Part shown: piece by piece, positions 7,217 to 12,754 of the stretch
Layout: every line of letters starts with the position of its first letter
How positions within the stretch are numbered: the first letter of the stretch is position 1
From: CAYNLX01 sp964441535
Lineage (GTDB): Bacteria; Bacillota_I; Bacilli_A; RF39; UBA660
Direction: 5' to 3'
NCBI GenBank assembly: GCA_964441535.1
Contig: CAYTXQ010000021.1
Location: forward strand, 1 to 13,552
Length of the DNA stretch: 13,552 nt
Position numbers and translations under genes: made by a program
Notes under the pieces: generated by a model
Seen by the model: only the letters and a program-made list of their open reading frames with translations
The model's database searches: none
Told to the model about the DNA's origin: nothing

Positions 7217-8767
7217 TTATTTTGCTTCTTCCTGTACTCTAGTTTCTCTTATAACTGTGATTTTAATAGTACCAGGATATTGCATTTCCTTTTCAATTTT
7301 TTCTTTCATTTCTCTTGCTATTCTATAACTGCTAGAGTCATCTATTGATTCAGGTTTTACTAATACTCTTACTTCTCTACCAGCCTGCATTGCAAAAGTT
7401 TTTTCTACTCCTTCAAAAGAATTACCAATGTTTTCTAGTTGTTCTAATCTTTTAACATAATTCTCCATAGAATCATTTCTTGCTCCAGGTCTTGCTGCAC
7501 TTAAAGTATCAGCAATTTGTACTAAAGCAGATATAACTGAAGTATATGTAGTATCTCCATGATGAGAAGCTATAGAATTAATTATAACTTCATCTTCATG
7601 ATGCTTTTTAGCAATATCTTCTCCAATTTCAACATGACTTCCTTCAATTTCAAAATCTATTGCTTTTCCTATATCATGTAGTAATCCCGCTCTTTTTGCT
7701 AGAGATATATTTTCTCCTAACTCAGAAGCCATTAATCCAGCTAAATTAGCAACTTCTTTAGAATGCATTAAAGCATTCTGACCATAACTTGTTCTAAAAT
7801 TCAATTTACCTATTAGATTAACTATTTCAGGATCTACTTTAGATAAACCTAATTCATAAACTACTTCATTACCTATTTCAGTAATTTTAGAATTTAAATC
7901 TTTTGAAACTTTATCATATAGTTCTTCTATACGTGCAGGATGAATTCTTCCATCTTTAATTAAAGTTTCAATAGTTTGTTTTGCTATTTCTCTTCTTAAA
8001 GGATCAAAACTAGAAATTACTATAGCTTCTGGTGTATCATCAATTATTAAATCTACTCCAGTTACTGCCTCTATAGTTCTAATATTTCTTCCTTCTCTTC
8101 CTATTAATCTACCTTTCATTTCATCATTTGGTAAATCAATAACACTAATTGTTTGTTCACTAGTTACATCATTTGAATATCTCTGCATACTATTAACTAA
8201 TAAATTTTTAGCCTTCTTATCAACCTCTAATTTTGCAGATGCTTCTTCTGTTCTAATATAATCTGCTATCTCTACAGACATTTCTTTTTCAACACGTTCC
8301 ATTATTAAATCATGTGCTTTTTCTTTAGAAAATTTTGCTACATTCTCTAAAGTTTTCATTTCTTCTTTTAAAAGTTCGTCCATTTTAGCTTCTTTTTCTT
8401 GGGTATCTTTTTGTTTTTTTATTAATTCTTGATCTTTTTTATCTAACATCGAATCACGATTTTGTATTATTTCTTCACGTTTATCCAGATTTTTTTCTCT
8501 TTGCATTAAACGTTCTTCACTATTTGCAATTTCCGATTTTTTTTCTTTTATTTCTCTATCGGTTTCCTGTTTTAACTTAAAAGATTCTTCCTTTAATTCT
8601 AGAATACTATCACGTTTATATTTTTCTGCTTCTTTCTTAGCTTCTTTCATTAATTTCTCAGCCTTATTTTCAGAATGAGAATTTCTTATCATAAAAATTA
8701 AAAAAACAATAAGCGCACCTACACCGGCACCAATTATTAAAGATAAAATGGAGATTGAGTTATTCAT
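7217..8767 (-). CDS. rny: ribonuclease Y
   Basis: The membrane-anchored endoribonuclease that starts bulk mRNA decay in Firmicutes. From the chosen ATG it is 516 residues. There is one N-terminal transmembrane helix at about 4-27, then a long Lys/Glu coiled coil to about 190. The KH domain has GRLIGREGRNIR at 219-230, and the HD domain has the LLHDIGKAIDFE motif (His364-Asp365). Length matches the family (about 520). The ATG at 8767 is chosen because GGAGGAGA ends 6 nt before it; an in-frame start 15 nt upstream lies inside that site. It has its own promoter and terminator. Its position downstream of recA is the usual Firmicute order. Confidence 0.96.
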   Translation of the reverse strand: MNNSISILSLIIGAGVGALIVFLIFMIRNSHSENKAEKLMKEAKKEAEKYKRDSILELKEESFKLKQETDREIKEKKSEIANSEERLMQREKNLDKREEIIQNRDSMLDKKDQELIKKQKDTQEKEAKMDELLKEEMKTLENVAKFSKEKAHDLIMERVEKEMSVEIADYIRTEEASAKLEVDKKAKNLLVNSMQRYSNDVTSEQTISVIDLPNDEMKGRLIGREGRNIRTIEAVTGVDLIIDDTPEAIVISSFDPLRREIAKQTIETLIKDGRIHPARIEELYDKVSKDLNSKITEIGNEVVYELGLSKVDPEIVNLIGKLNFRTSYGQNALMHSKEVANLAGLMASELGENISLAKRAGLLHDIGKAIDFEIEGSHVEIGEDIAKKHHEDEVIINSIASHHGDTTYTSVISALVQIADTLSAARPGARNDSMENYVKRLEQLENIGNSFEGVEKTFAMQAGREVRVLVKPESIDDSSSYRIAREMKEKIEKEMQYPGTIKITVIRETRVQEEAK

Positions 8768-8831
8768 AGTCTTCTCCTCCATTAATTTATTTTATAGAAA
8801 ATTCATATATTAAACAAATATCTATATATTC

Positions 8832-8860
8832 ATTATAAAGTTTTTACAAGATAATTGCAA
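8832..8860 (-). promoter_or_regulatory. promoter of rny
   Basis: On the minus strand TTGCAA (8855-8860) and perfect TATAAT (8832-8837) are separated by 17 nt. Expected initiation near 8825 gives a leader of roughly 58 nt with no obvious strong fold. Confidence 0.65.
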
Positions 8861-8872
8861 TGTATTTATTTT

Positions 8873-8901
8873 AAAAAATAGTCTTATTTTTTAAGACTAT
8901 T
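8873..8901 (-). terminator. intrinsic terminator of recA, overlapping its stop codon
   Basis: A perfect 10-bp stem (TAAGACTATT at 8892-8901, AATAGTCTTA at 8877-8886) with a 5-nt loop is followed by a T run on the minus strand. The upstream arm includes the TAG stop and the last bases of recA. Confidence 0.85.
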
Positions 8902-9931
8902 CTTTTAATTTTGATTTTTCAGATTTAGTTACTATATTAAAATGATTCCTAATTTCTGATTCTAATTTATTTTTTATTTCAGGATGTTCTTTCAACCATA
9001 TCTTTACATTTTCTTTACCCTGGCCTACTTTTTCTCCATTATAAGCATACCATGCTCCACTTTTCTCTAATATATTTATTTCACTCGCCAAATCAACAAT
9101 TTCTCCCTCACGAGAAACACCTTCCCCATACATAATATCCACTGTTGCTGTTTTAAATGGAGGAGCCACTTTATTCTTAACAACTTTAACATTAGTTTTA
9201 TTACCAACAATGTTCTCTCCATTTTTAATCTGTTCAGCTCTTCTTATATCTAATCTAATTGTTGAGTAAAATTTAAGCGCTCTACCTCCTGGAGTAGTTT
9301 CAGGATTTCCAAACATAACTCCAACTTTTTCTCTCAACTGATTAATAAATATTGCAATAGTATTAGTTTTACTAATAGTACCTGATAGTTTACGTAAAGC
9401 CTGACTCATAAGTCTTGCTTGAAGTCCTATGTGAGAATCTCCCATCTCTCCTTCAATTTCTGCTTGTGGAACTAAAGCCGCTACTGAATCTATTACTACT
9501 ATATTAATAGCTTCACTTCTTACTAAGGCTTCACAAATTTCTAATGCCTGTTCACCAGTATCAGGTTGAGATAATAATAATTCATTAATATTAACTCCCA
9601 AATTTTTTGCGTAAACTGGATCTAAAGCATGTTCAGCATCAATAAATGCTGCTCTTCCACCATTTTTTTGTACTTCTGCTATTGCTTGAAGAGCAAATGT
9701 AGTTTTACCAGAAGATTCTGGTCCATATATTTCTACTATTCTACCTTTAGGATAGCCTCCTACTCCTAATGCAATATCTAATGATAATGATCCACTTGGA
9801 ACTACATCTATTTCCATGTGTTCTAATCCTCCAAGTTTCATTATTGCACCTTTACCAAATTGTTTTTCTATGTCATGCATAACTTGTTCCAATACCTTAG
9901 ATTCATCTTTGGTATCTTTATTATTCTTCAT
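8897..9931 (-). CDS. recA: recombinase RecA
   Basis: A 344-residue strand-exchange ATPase that also triggers LexA self-cleavage. Walker A GPESSGKT is at 70-77, the catalytic Glu100 is in IDAEHA, and Walker B VVIDSVAAL is at 145-153. Loop L2 lies around 207-219 (GNPETTPGGRALKF begins at 208), and the conserved KVVKNKVAPPF at 249-259. The C-terminus is short and mixed in charge. The ATG at 9931 is chosen because AAGGAGG lies 6 nt upstream; a longer in-frame extension to 9982 passes through that site and starts beside the promoter. It is monocistronic, with its own promoter, a LexA-type box and a terminator. cinA, which precedes recA in many Firmicutes, is absent. Confidence 0.97.
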   Translation of the reverse strand: MKNNKDTKDESKVLEQVMHDIEKQFGKGAIMKLGGLEHMEIDVVPSGSLSLDIALGVGGYPKGRIVEIYGPESSGKTTFALQAIAEVQKNGGRAAFIDAEHALDPVYAKNLGVNINELLLSQPDTGEQALEICEALVRSEAINIVVIDSVAALVPQAEIEGEMGDSHIGLQARLMSQALRKLSGTISKTNTIAIFINQLREKVGVMFGNPETTPGGRALKFYSTIRLDIRRAEQIKNGENIVGNKTNVKVVKNKVAPPFKTATVDIMYGEGVSREGEIVDLASEINILEKSGAWYAYNGEKVGQGKENVKIWLKEHPEIKNKLESEIRNHFNIVTKSEKSKLKE

Positions 9932-9960
9932 AATGTCCTCCTTCATATGCTTACATATTA

Positions 9961-9989
9961 ATTTTATTATATATTTTTTCATTTGTCAA
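9961..9989 (-). promoter_or_regulatory. sigma-A promoter of recA
   Basis: On the minus strand a perfect TTGACA (9984-9989) is followed after 17 nt by TAAAAT (9961-9966). Initiation near 9954 leaves a leader of about 22 nt containing the AAGGAGG site. Confidence 0.75.
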
Positions 9990-9998
9990 CAATATTTT

Positions 9999-10012
9999 CG
10001 TACAAATGTTTG
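9999..10012. promoter_or_regulatory. LexA/SOS box upstream of recA
   Basis: CGTACAAATGTTTG matches the Bacillus SOS-box consensus CGAACRNRYGTTYG at 13 of 14 positions, the exception being T for A at position 3. It ends 9 nt upstream of the recA -35 box. LexA control of recA is standard in Firmicutes; the lexA gene itself is not in the window. Confidence 0.6.
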
Positions 10013-10027
10013 TATGTGTATTTTTGC

Positions 10028-10055
10028 AAAAAAAAGATTATTGCTAAGCAATAAT
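10028..10055 (-). terminator. intrinsic terminator of pgsA
   Basis: A perfect 8-bp stem ATTATTGC/GCAATAAT (10037-10044, 10048-10055) has a 3-nt loop. On the minus strand it is followed by C and eight T. It isolates recA from the gpsB-rnpB-rodZ-pgsA unit. Confidence 0.85.
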
Positions 10056-10086
10056 TCAATTTTTAATATACCTTTATTTACAAAAA

Positions 10087-10689
10087 TTATTTATCTTCAA
10101 AAAAATACTTTTTATTTGCTATAAAATATTGGCATCCACTTATCACTGCTAATATTGTTGCTATTACTAGTAAAGCATCTGCAACATTGATTCCTCTACC
10201 TATTAATTCAAAAGGCAAATTAGAGAAAAACACTAGTGAAACTCCAATCATCATACATGTTGTCTTGGCTTTGCCAGTCCAACTAGCTGCTACAACATTT
10301 CCTTTACTTCCTGCTATCATTTTAACAGAATCAACTACTATATCTCTAGTAACTATTACTACAGGTATAATACTTGAAATATATCCATTACATGCTAATG
10401 CTACTAAAGTACCATTAACTAATATTTTATCAGCTATAGCATCCATTACTTTTCCAAAATCTGTTACTAAATTTCTCTTTCTAGCAATATTCCCATCTAA
10501 AAAGTCTGTTGCTGCAGCTATAATAAATATAATTCCTGCTATAATGTATCTTAAATCCAATTTAACTGTATCTGCTATTAGATATGTAGGAAATTCAACT
10601 CCTACCTGATAGAATGGAAATACTAATAATACTAGTACTATAATTGCCATTCCTATTCTTCCCATTGTTATTTTATTTGGTAAATTCAT
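10087..10689 (-). CDS. pgsA: CDP-diacylglycerol-glycerol-3-phosphate 3-phosphatidyltransferase
   Basis: A 200-residue integral membrane enzyme making phosphatidylglycerol phosphate, the committed step to phosphatidylglycerol. The CDP-alcohol phosphotransferase motif DGxxARx8GxxxDxxxD is exact: Asp65, Gly66, Ala69, Arg70, Gly79, Asp83, Asp87. Several hydrophobic helices are visible (about 11-27, 48-60, 91-115, 143-160, 170-190), and the N-terminal MNLPNKITMGRI is typical of PgsA. The ATG at 10689 has AAGGAGT 6 nt upstream, overlapping the end of the rodZ-like gene 4 nt away, so the two are co-transcribed. A strong terminator follows. Confidence 0.95.
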   Translation of the reverse strand: MNLPNKITMGRIGMAIIVLVLLVFPFYQVGVEFPTYLIADTVKLDLRYIIAGIIFIIAAATDFLDGNIARKRNLVTDFGKVMDAIADKILVNGTLVALACNGYISSIIPVVIVTRDIVVDSVKMIAGSKGNVVAASWTGKAKTTCMMIGVSLVFFSNLPFELIGRGINVADALLVIATILAVISGCQYFIANKKYFFEDK

Positions 10690-10693
10690 ATTC

Positions 10694-11173
10694 TTACTCC
10701 TTACTTATATAACTAATCTGACTAGTTATTTTATTTCCTATTGTAATTTGTTTAACTGACCATATTATTATAACTGCTAATAGTATTAATGTTATTATTA
10801 ATATAAATATTAATTGAAAATGATTTATTTTAGGTTTAGGTGATGTATATGGAGAAACTATTTTAATTTCTTCAGTTTTATCACTTATTTTTTCATTTAC
10901 TTTTTTCTCAATTTCTTTAATTGGTATTTTAGAAGTATATTCAAATAAGTACGAATTAAATTCATCAATCAATTTTACACTGTCTAATCCTAAATATTTT
11001 GCATAGTCTCTTATATAGTTTTTTAATACAAAAATATCTTTAAAGCAACCCATGTTACCTTCTTCAATATTTTCTAATTCTAAAACTTTTATATTGAGAT
11101 CTTCACTAACTTCATCTAATTTCACTCCTGTTTTTTCACGAGTTATTTTTAGTTGGAGTCCGATATCATTCAA
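10694..11173 (-). CDS. rodZ: RodZ-like HTH-transmembrane protein (YmfM type)
   Basis: A 159-residue protein with an N-terminal Xre-like helix-turn-helix (residues 3-75, beginning IGLQLKITREKTGVKLDEVS). A charged linker follows, then one transmembrane helix at about 119-141 and a very short outer tail of about 18 residues. RodZ links MreB to the elongation machinery; the cytoplasmic HTH binds MreB. The large C-terminal extracellular domain of enterobacterial RodZ is missing, as in several Gram-positives. The start is TTG, preferred because it restores the conserved RodZ start, with AAAGGAAGTG upstream; the nearby ATG is out of frame. Its place just upstream of pgsA is the B. subtilis ymfM-pgsA order. 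The SD begins about 11 nt from the end of rnpB. Confidence 0.85.
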   Translation of the reverse strand: MNDIGLQLKITREKTGVKLDEVSEDLNIKVLELENIEEGNMGCFKDIFVLKNYIRDYAKYLGLDSVKLIDEFNSYLFEYTSKIPIKEIEKKVNEKISDKTEEIKIVSPYTSPKPKINHFQLIFILIITLILLAVIIIWSVKQITIGNKITSQISYISKE

Positions 11174-11202
11174 GTTATTTCACTTCCTTTTATAATAAAA
11201 TA

Positions 11203-11543
11203 AATATCTTATAAGCCATGTTCTGTACCTTAAAGGTGACAAACATCTATCTACTATAAATATAGTCTTCTACATCGTTATTATTCCTAGCAGAAGTTCC
11301 CCTACCAAAATTTGGGTTTCTCACTCGCGGGGTTTACCACGTTCCACTATTAAAGTTTCCCTTAATACTCGTCTCTTTGGCACTTTTATATTTACTTTAA
11401 CCATTTAACAGGTTATTTCAAAGCCGTTAGTAAAACTACTATTGGTTATTTTTTCCCAATACGCGAACACTACTTTCATTCCAGAAAGTGTGAGCATGGA
11501 CTTTCCTCTACATATAAGTTATGCAGCGTTTGTCTAGATATTA
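11203..11543 (-). ncRNA. rnpB: RNase P RNA (class B-like)
   Basis: The catalytic RNA that matures tRNA 5' ends. Recognisable blocks on the minus strand are GAGGAAAGTCC (11498-11508; 5' half of P4, CR-I) and the AAATTTTGGTAGGGG loop (11299-11313; tRNA CCA contact). ACAGAACATGGC (11215-11226) is the 3' half of P4 (CR-V). The AACCCAAATTTTGG segment and overall order resemble the B. subtilis RNA. The two ends pair as P1 (AATATCT at 11536-11542 with AGATATT at 11203-11209), extendable with a bulge. This sets the ends within a few bases and gives about 340 nt, shorter than the roughly 400 nt of B. subtilis. The 5' arm of P1 includes the gpsB stop codon. No terminator follows before rodZ. Confidence 0.93.
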
Positions 11544-11879
11544 TTCATTTTTTCCGAAGACAACCTTTTCCAATTGACTTAATCTTCTTAATAAATCTAC
11601 ATTGTTAACTCCTCTAGAAGAATTATCAGATTCATTATCTGTGGCAGCTTCCAAATTAGTTCTCAATTTTCTCATTTCCTGCTTTAACTTGACATTATCT
11701 TCTGTTAAATCATGAATATCTTTATCAAGTTTCTTTATTGTTGTAAGAAATTCTGTATAATCTCTGATTACTAAATCTAGAAATTTATCAACTTCTTGAG
11801 GTCTGTAACCTCTAGCATCGATTTTAAACTCTTTATCCAAGATTTCTTGTGGAGTTAGAAAAATCTTTTCATTATACAT
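11541..11879 (-). CDS. gpsB: cell-division regulator GpsB
   Basis: A 112-residue DivIVA-domain cytoplasmic protein that shuttles between septum and side wall and binds class A PBPs. The membrane- and PBP-binding head has RGYRPQEVDKFLD at 23-35, including Tyr25, Asp31 and Asp35, the residues lining the PBP groove in B. subtilis GpsB. A coiled coil follows at about 36-78, then a polar linker (80-93) and the C-terminal DLLRRLSQLEKVVFG trimerisation helix. The ATG at 11879 has an AAGGGTGAT site 5 nt upstream; a 15-codon extension is in frame but starts upstream of the promoter -10. A perfect sigma-A promoter lies just upstream. gpsB next to rnpB is the order known in Bacillus. Confidence 0.94.
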   Translation of the reverse strand: MYNEKIFLTPQEILDKEFKIDARGYRPQEVDKFLDLVIRDYTEFLTTIKKLDKDIHDLTEDNVKLKQEMRKLRTNLEAATDNESDNSSRGVNNVDLLRRLSQLEKVVFGKNE

Positions 11880-11903
11880 ACTATCACCCTTCTTACATAT
11901 AAA

Positions 11904-11932
11904 ATTATAAAGAAAAATAGTCATATTGTCAA
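11904..11932 (-). promoter_or_regulatory. perfect-consensus sigma-A promoter of gpsB-rnpB
   Basis: On the minus strand TTGACA (11927-11932), a 17-nt spacer and TATAAT (11904-11909) match the consensus exactly. Such strength is more than a division regulator usually needs and fits a promoter that also supplies RNase P RNA. No clear promoter is visible inside gpsB ahead of rnpB. Confidence 0.85.
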
Positions 11933-11939
11933 GGTAATT

Positions 11940-11967
11940 AAAAAAAATTCCTATGTATCATAAGAAT
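11940..11967 (-). terminator. intrinsic terminator upstream of gpsB, no assigned gene
   Basis: On the minus strand ATTCTTATG (11959-11967) pairs with CATAGGAAT (11947-11955), 9 bp with one G-U, around a 3-nt loop, followed by seven T. It lies just before the gpsB -35 box, so it would end a transcript that begins in the recU-gpsB gap or antisense to recU. Confidence 0.65.
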
Positions 11968-12043
11968 CTTTCTTGTTACCTAAACTGACTTTAACATAAT
12001 CAATTTTTTCAATTATTTGGTTTATAAAAAAATCTGGTCTAAT
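11951..12043 (-). CDS. possible 30-codon ORF with AUU start (tentative)
   Basis: A minus-strand frame reads ATT followed by RPDFFINQIIEKIDYVKVS and LGNKKDSYDT, then TAG at 11951-11953. AGAGGG lies 8 nt before the ATT, ideal Shine-Dalgarno spacing. The stop codon falls inside a terminator hairpin, just as in rluA-family and recA genes here, and the composition (Asp, Val, Gly, Pro, Gln) is less AT-driven than noise. There is no ATG, GTG or TTG in frame, so either it starts at AUU (as infC does), or it is a gene remnant, or the transcript is a non-coding RNA. I do not recognise the peptide. Confidence 0.25.
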   Translation of the reverse strand: MRPDFFINQIIEKIDYVKVSLGNKKDSYDT

Positions 12044-12099
12044 TATATCTACCCTCTTTCTTTATTACATTTTAACACTATTGTTTTTATAAAAAAGAC

Positions 12100-12128
12100 T
12101 TTAGACAAAACTAGTCAAAACTTGTCAA
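12100..12128 (-). promoter_or_regulatory. candidate promoter for the small recU-gpsB transcript
   Basis: On the minus strand a perfect TTGACA (12123-12128) is followed after 17 nt by TCTAAA (12100-12105, four of six). Initiation near 12093 and termination near 11940 would give an RNA of about 150 nt. The site overlaps the 10-bp repeats. Confidence 0.3.
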
Positions 12129-12134
12129 CAAACT
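12103..12134. repeat. three 10-bp-phased direct repeats between gpsB and recU
   Basis: AGACAAAACT (12103-12112), AGTCAAAACT (12113-12122) and TGTCAACAAACT (12123-12134, with a 2-nt insertion) stand head to tail. The spacing is one per helical turn. They precede the recU -10 box by about 36 nt and overlap the candidate minus-strand promoter. They could be an operator, but no protein can be assigned. Confidence 0.4.
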
Positions 12135-12169
12135 TATTAATAATAGATGAAAAAAAATAGTAATTATAG

Positions 12170-12175
12170 TATAAT
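12170..12175 (+). promoter_or_regulatory. -10 element of the recU-ponA promoter
   Basis: A perfect TATAAT with no good -35 box at the expected distance (ATGAAA/TGAAAA only). Initiation near 12182 would start at the GGTGAT ribosome binding site, leaving a leader of about 11 nt. A weak or activator-dependent promoter is possible. Confidence 0.45.
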
Positions 12176-12192
12176 TAGAATTGGTGATGTAA

Positions 12193-12753
12193 GTGTTATA
12201 TCCTAATAAAGTTAAAACTATTTTTAATAAAAATATTACTTATGGTAATAGAGGTATGGATTTGGAAAGTCTCATTAATAAAAGTAATCTTTATTATTTA
12301 GAAAATAATATAGCTCTTATATACAAAAAACCAACTCCCATAGGTATATCAGATGTTAAATATAGAAATAATAAAAAAATAATTGATAAAGCATATTTCA
12401 AAGAAAAGTCTACTTTAGATTATAATGGAATATATAAGGGTAAATACTTAGATTTTGATGCAAAGGAAACTAAAAACAGAACTTCTTTTCCATTAAATAA
12501 TCTTAGTAAACATCAATTAAATCATATATATAAAGTATTAGAACATGGCGGAATATCATTCTTAATTATTTCAATTAATGATATAATATATTTACTTAAG
12601 GGAGAAGATATTAAACACTACATAGAAAATAACAACACTAAATCTATTAAGTATGATTATATAAAAGAAAAAGGAATTCCTATTAAATTAGGATTAAACC
12701 CTGTATTAGATTATTTAAATGTAATAAATAAAATTTATTTTAAGGAGAATTAA
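12193..12753 (+). CDS. recU: Holliday junction resolvase RecU
   Basis: A 186-residue PD-(D/E)xK nuclease that cuts Holliday junctions and modulates RecA. NRGMDLESLINKSN is at 19-32, KKPTPIGISDVKY at 45-57, and STLDYNGIYKGKYLDFDAKE at 73-92. By alignment to B. subtilis RecU, catalytic Asp88 is Asp76 here and Lys103 is Lys91. Glu101 is replaced by Asp89 (FDAKE instead of FEAKE). KHQLNHI at 106-112 also fits. The start is GTG, with GGTGAT 5 nt upstream, as for ffh. The stop is one base before the ponA ATG, and the ponA ribosome binding site lies within the recU end. recU-ponA is a conserved Firmicute operon. Confidence 0.95.
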   Translation: MLYPNKVKTIFNKNITYGNRGMDLESLINKSNLYYLENNIALIYKKPTPIGISDVKYRNNKKIIDKAYFKEKSTLDYNGIYKGKYLDFDAKETKNRTSFPLNNLSKHQLNHIYKVLEHGGISFLIISINDIIYLLKGEDIKHYIENNNTKSIKYDYIKEKGIPIKLGLNPVLDYLNVINKIYFKEN

Positions 12754-12754
12754 T

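Noticed and set aside
7151..7348. + strand frame at the rny 3' end
   Set aside because: Phe/Ser-rich shadow of the terminator and RNase Y C-terminus.
9932..9982. Longer RecA N-terminus starting at 9982
   Set aside because: It spans the ribosome binding site and most of the promoter; RecA normally begins shortly before the SKVLEQV-type helix.
9816..10124. + strand frame across the recA upstream region
   Set aside because: It runs through the recA start, promoter, SOS box and pgsA terminator, so it is a chance frame.
10187..10609. 140-codon + strand frame opposite pgsA
   Set aside because: Hydrophobic because it mirrors the membrane helices of pgsA; the CDP-alcohol phosphotransferase motif is on the minus strand.
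11545..11620. Separate rnpB promoter inside gpsB
   Set aside because: TTAACA is present but no acceptable -10 follows at 16-18 nt; read-through from the perfect gpsB promoter is simpler.
12121..12131. Possible DnaA box (TTGTCAACA against TTATCCACA)
   Set aside because: Two mismatches, no cluster of boxes and no dnaA/dnaN nearby; better explained as one unit of the direct repeat or an inverted -35 box.
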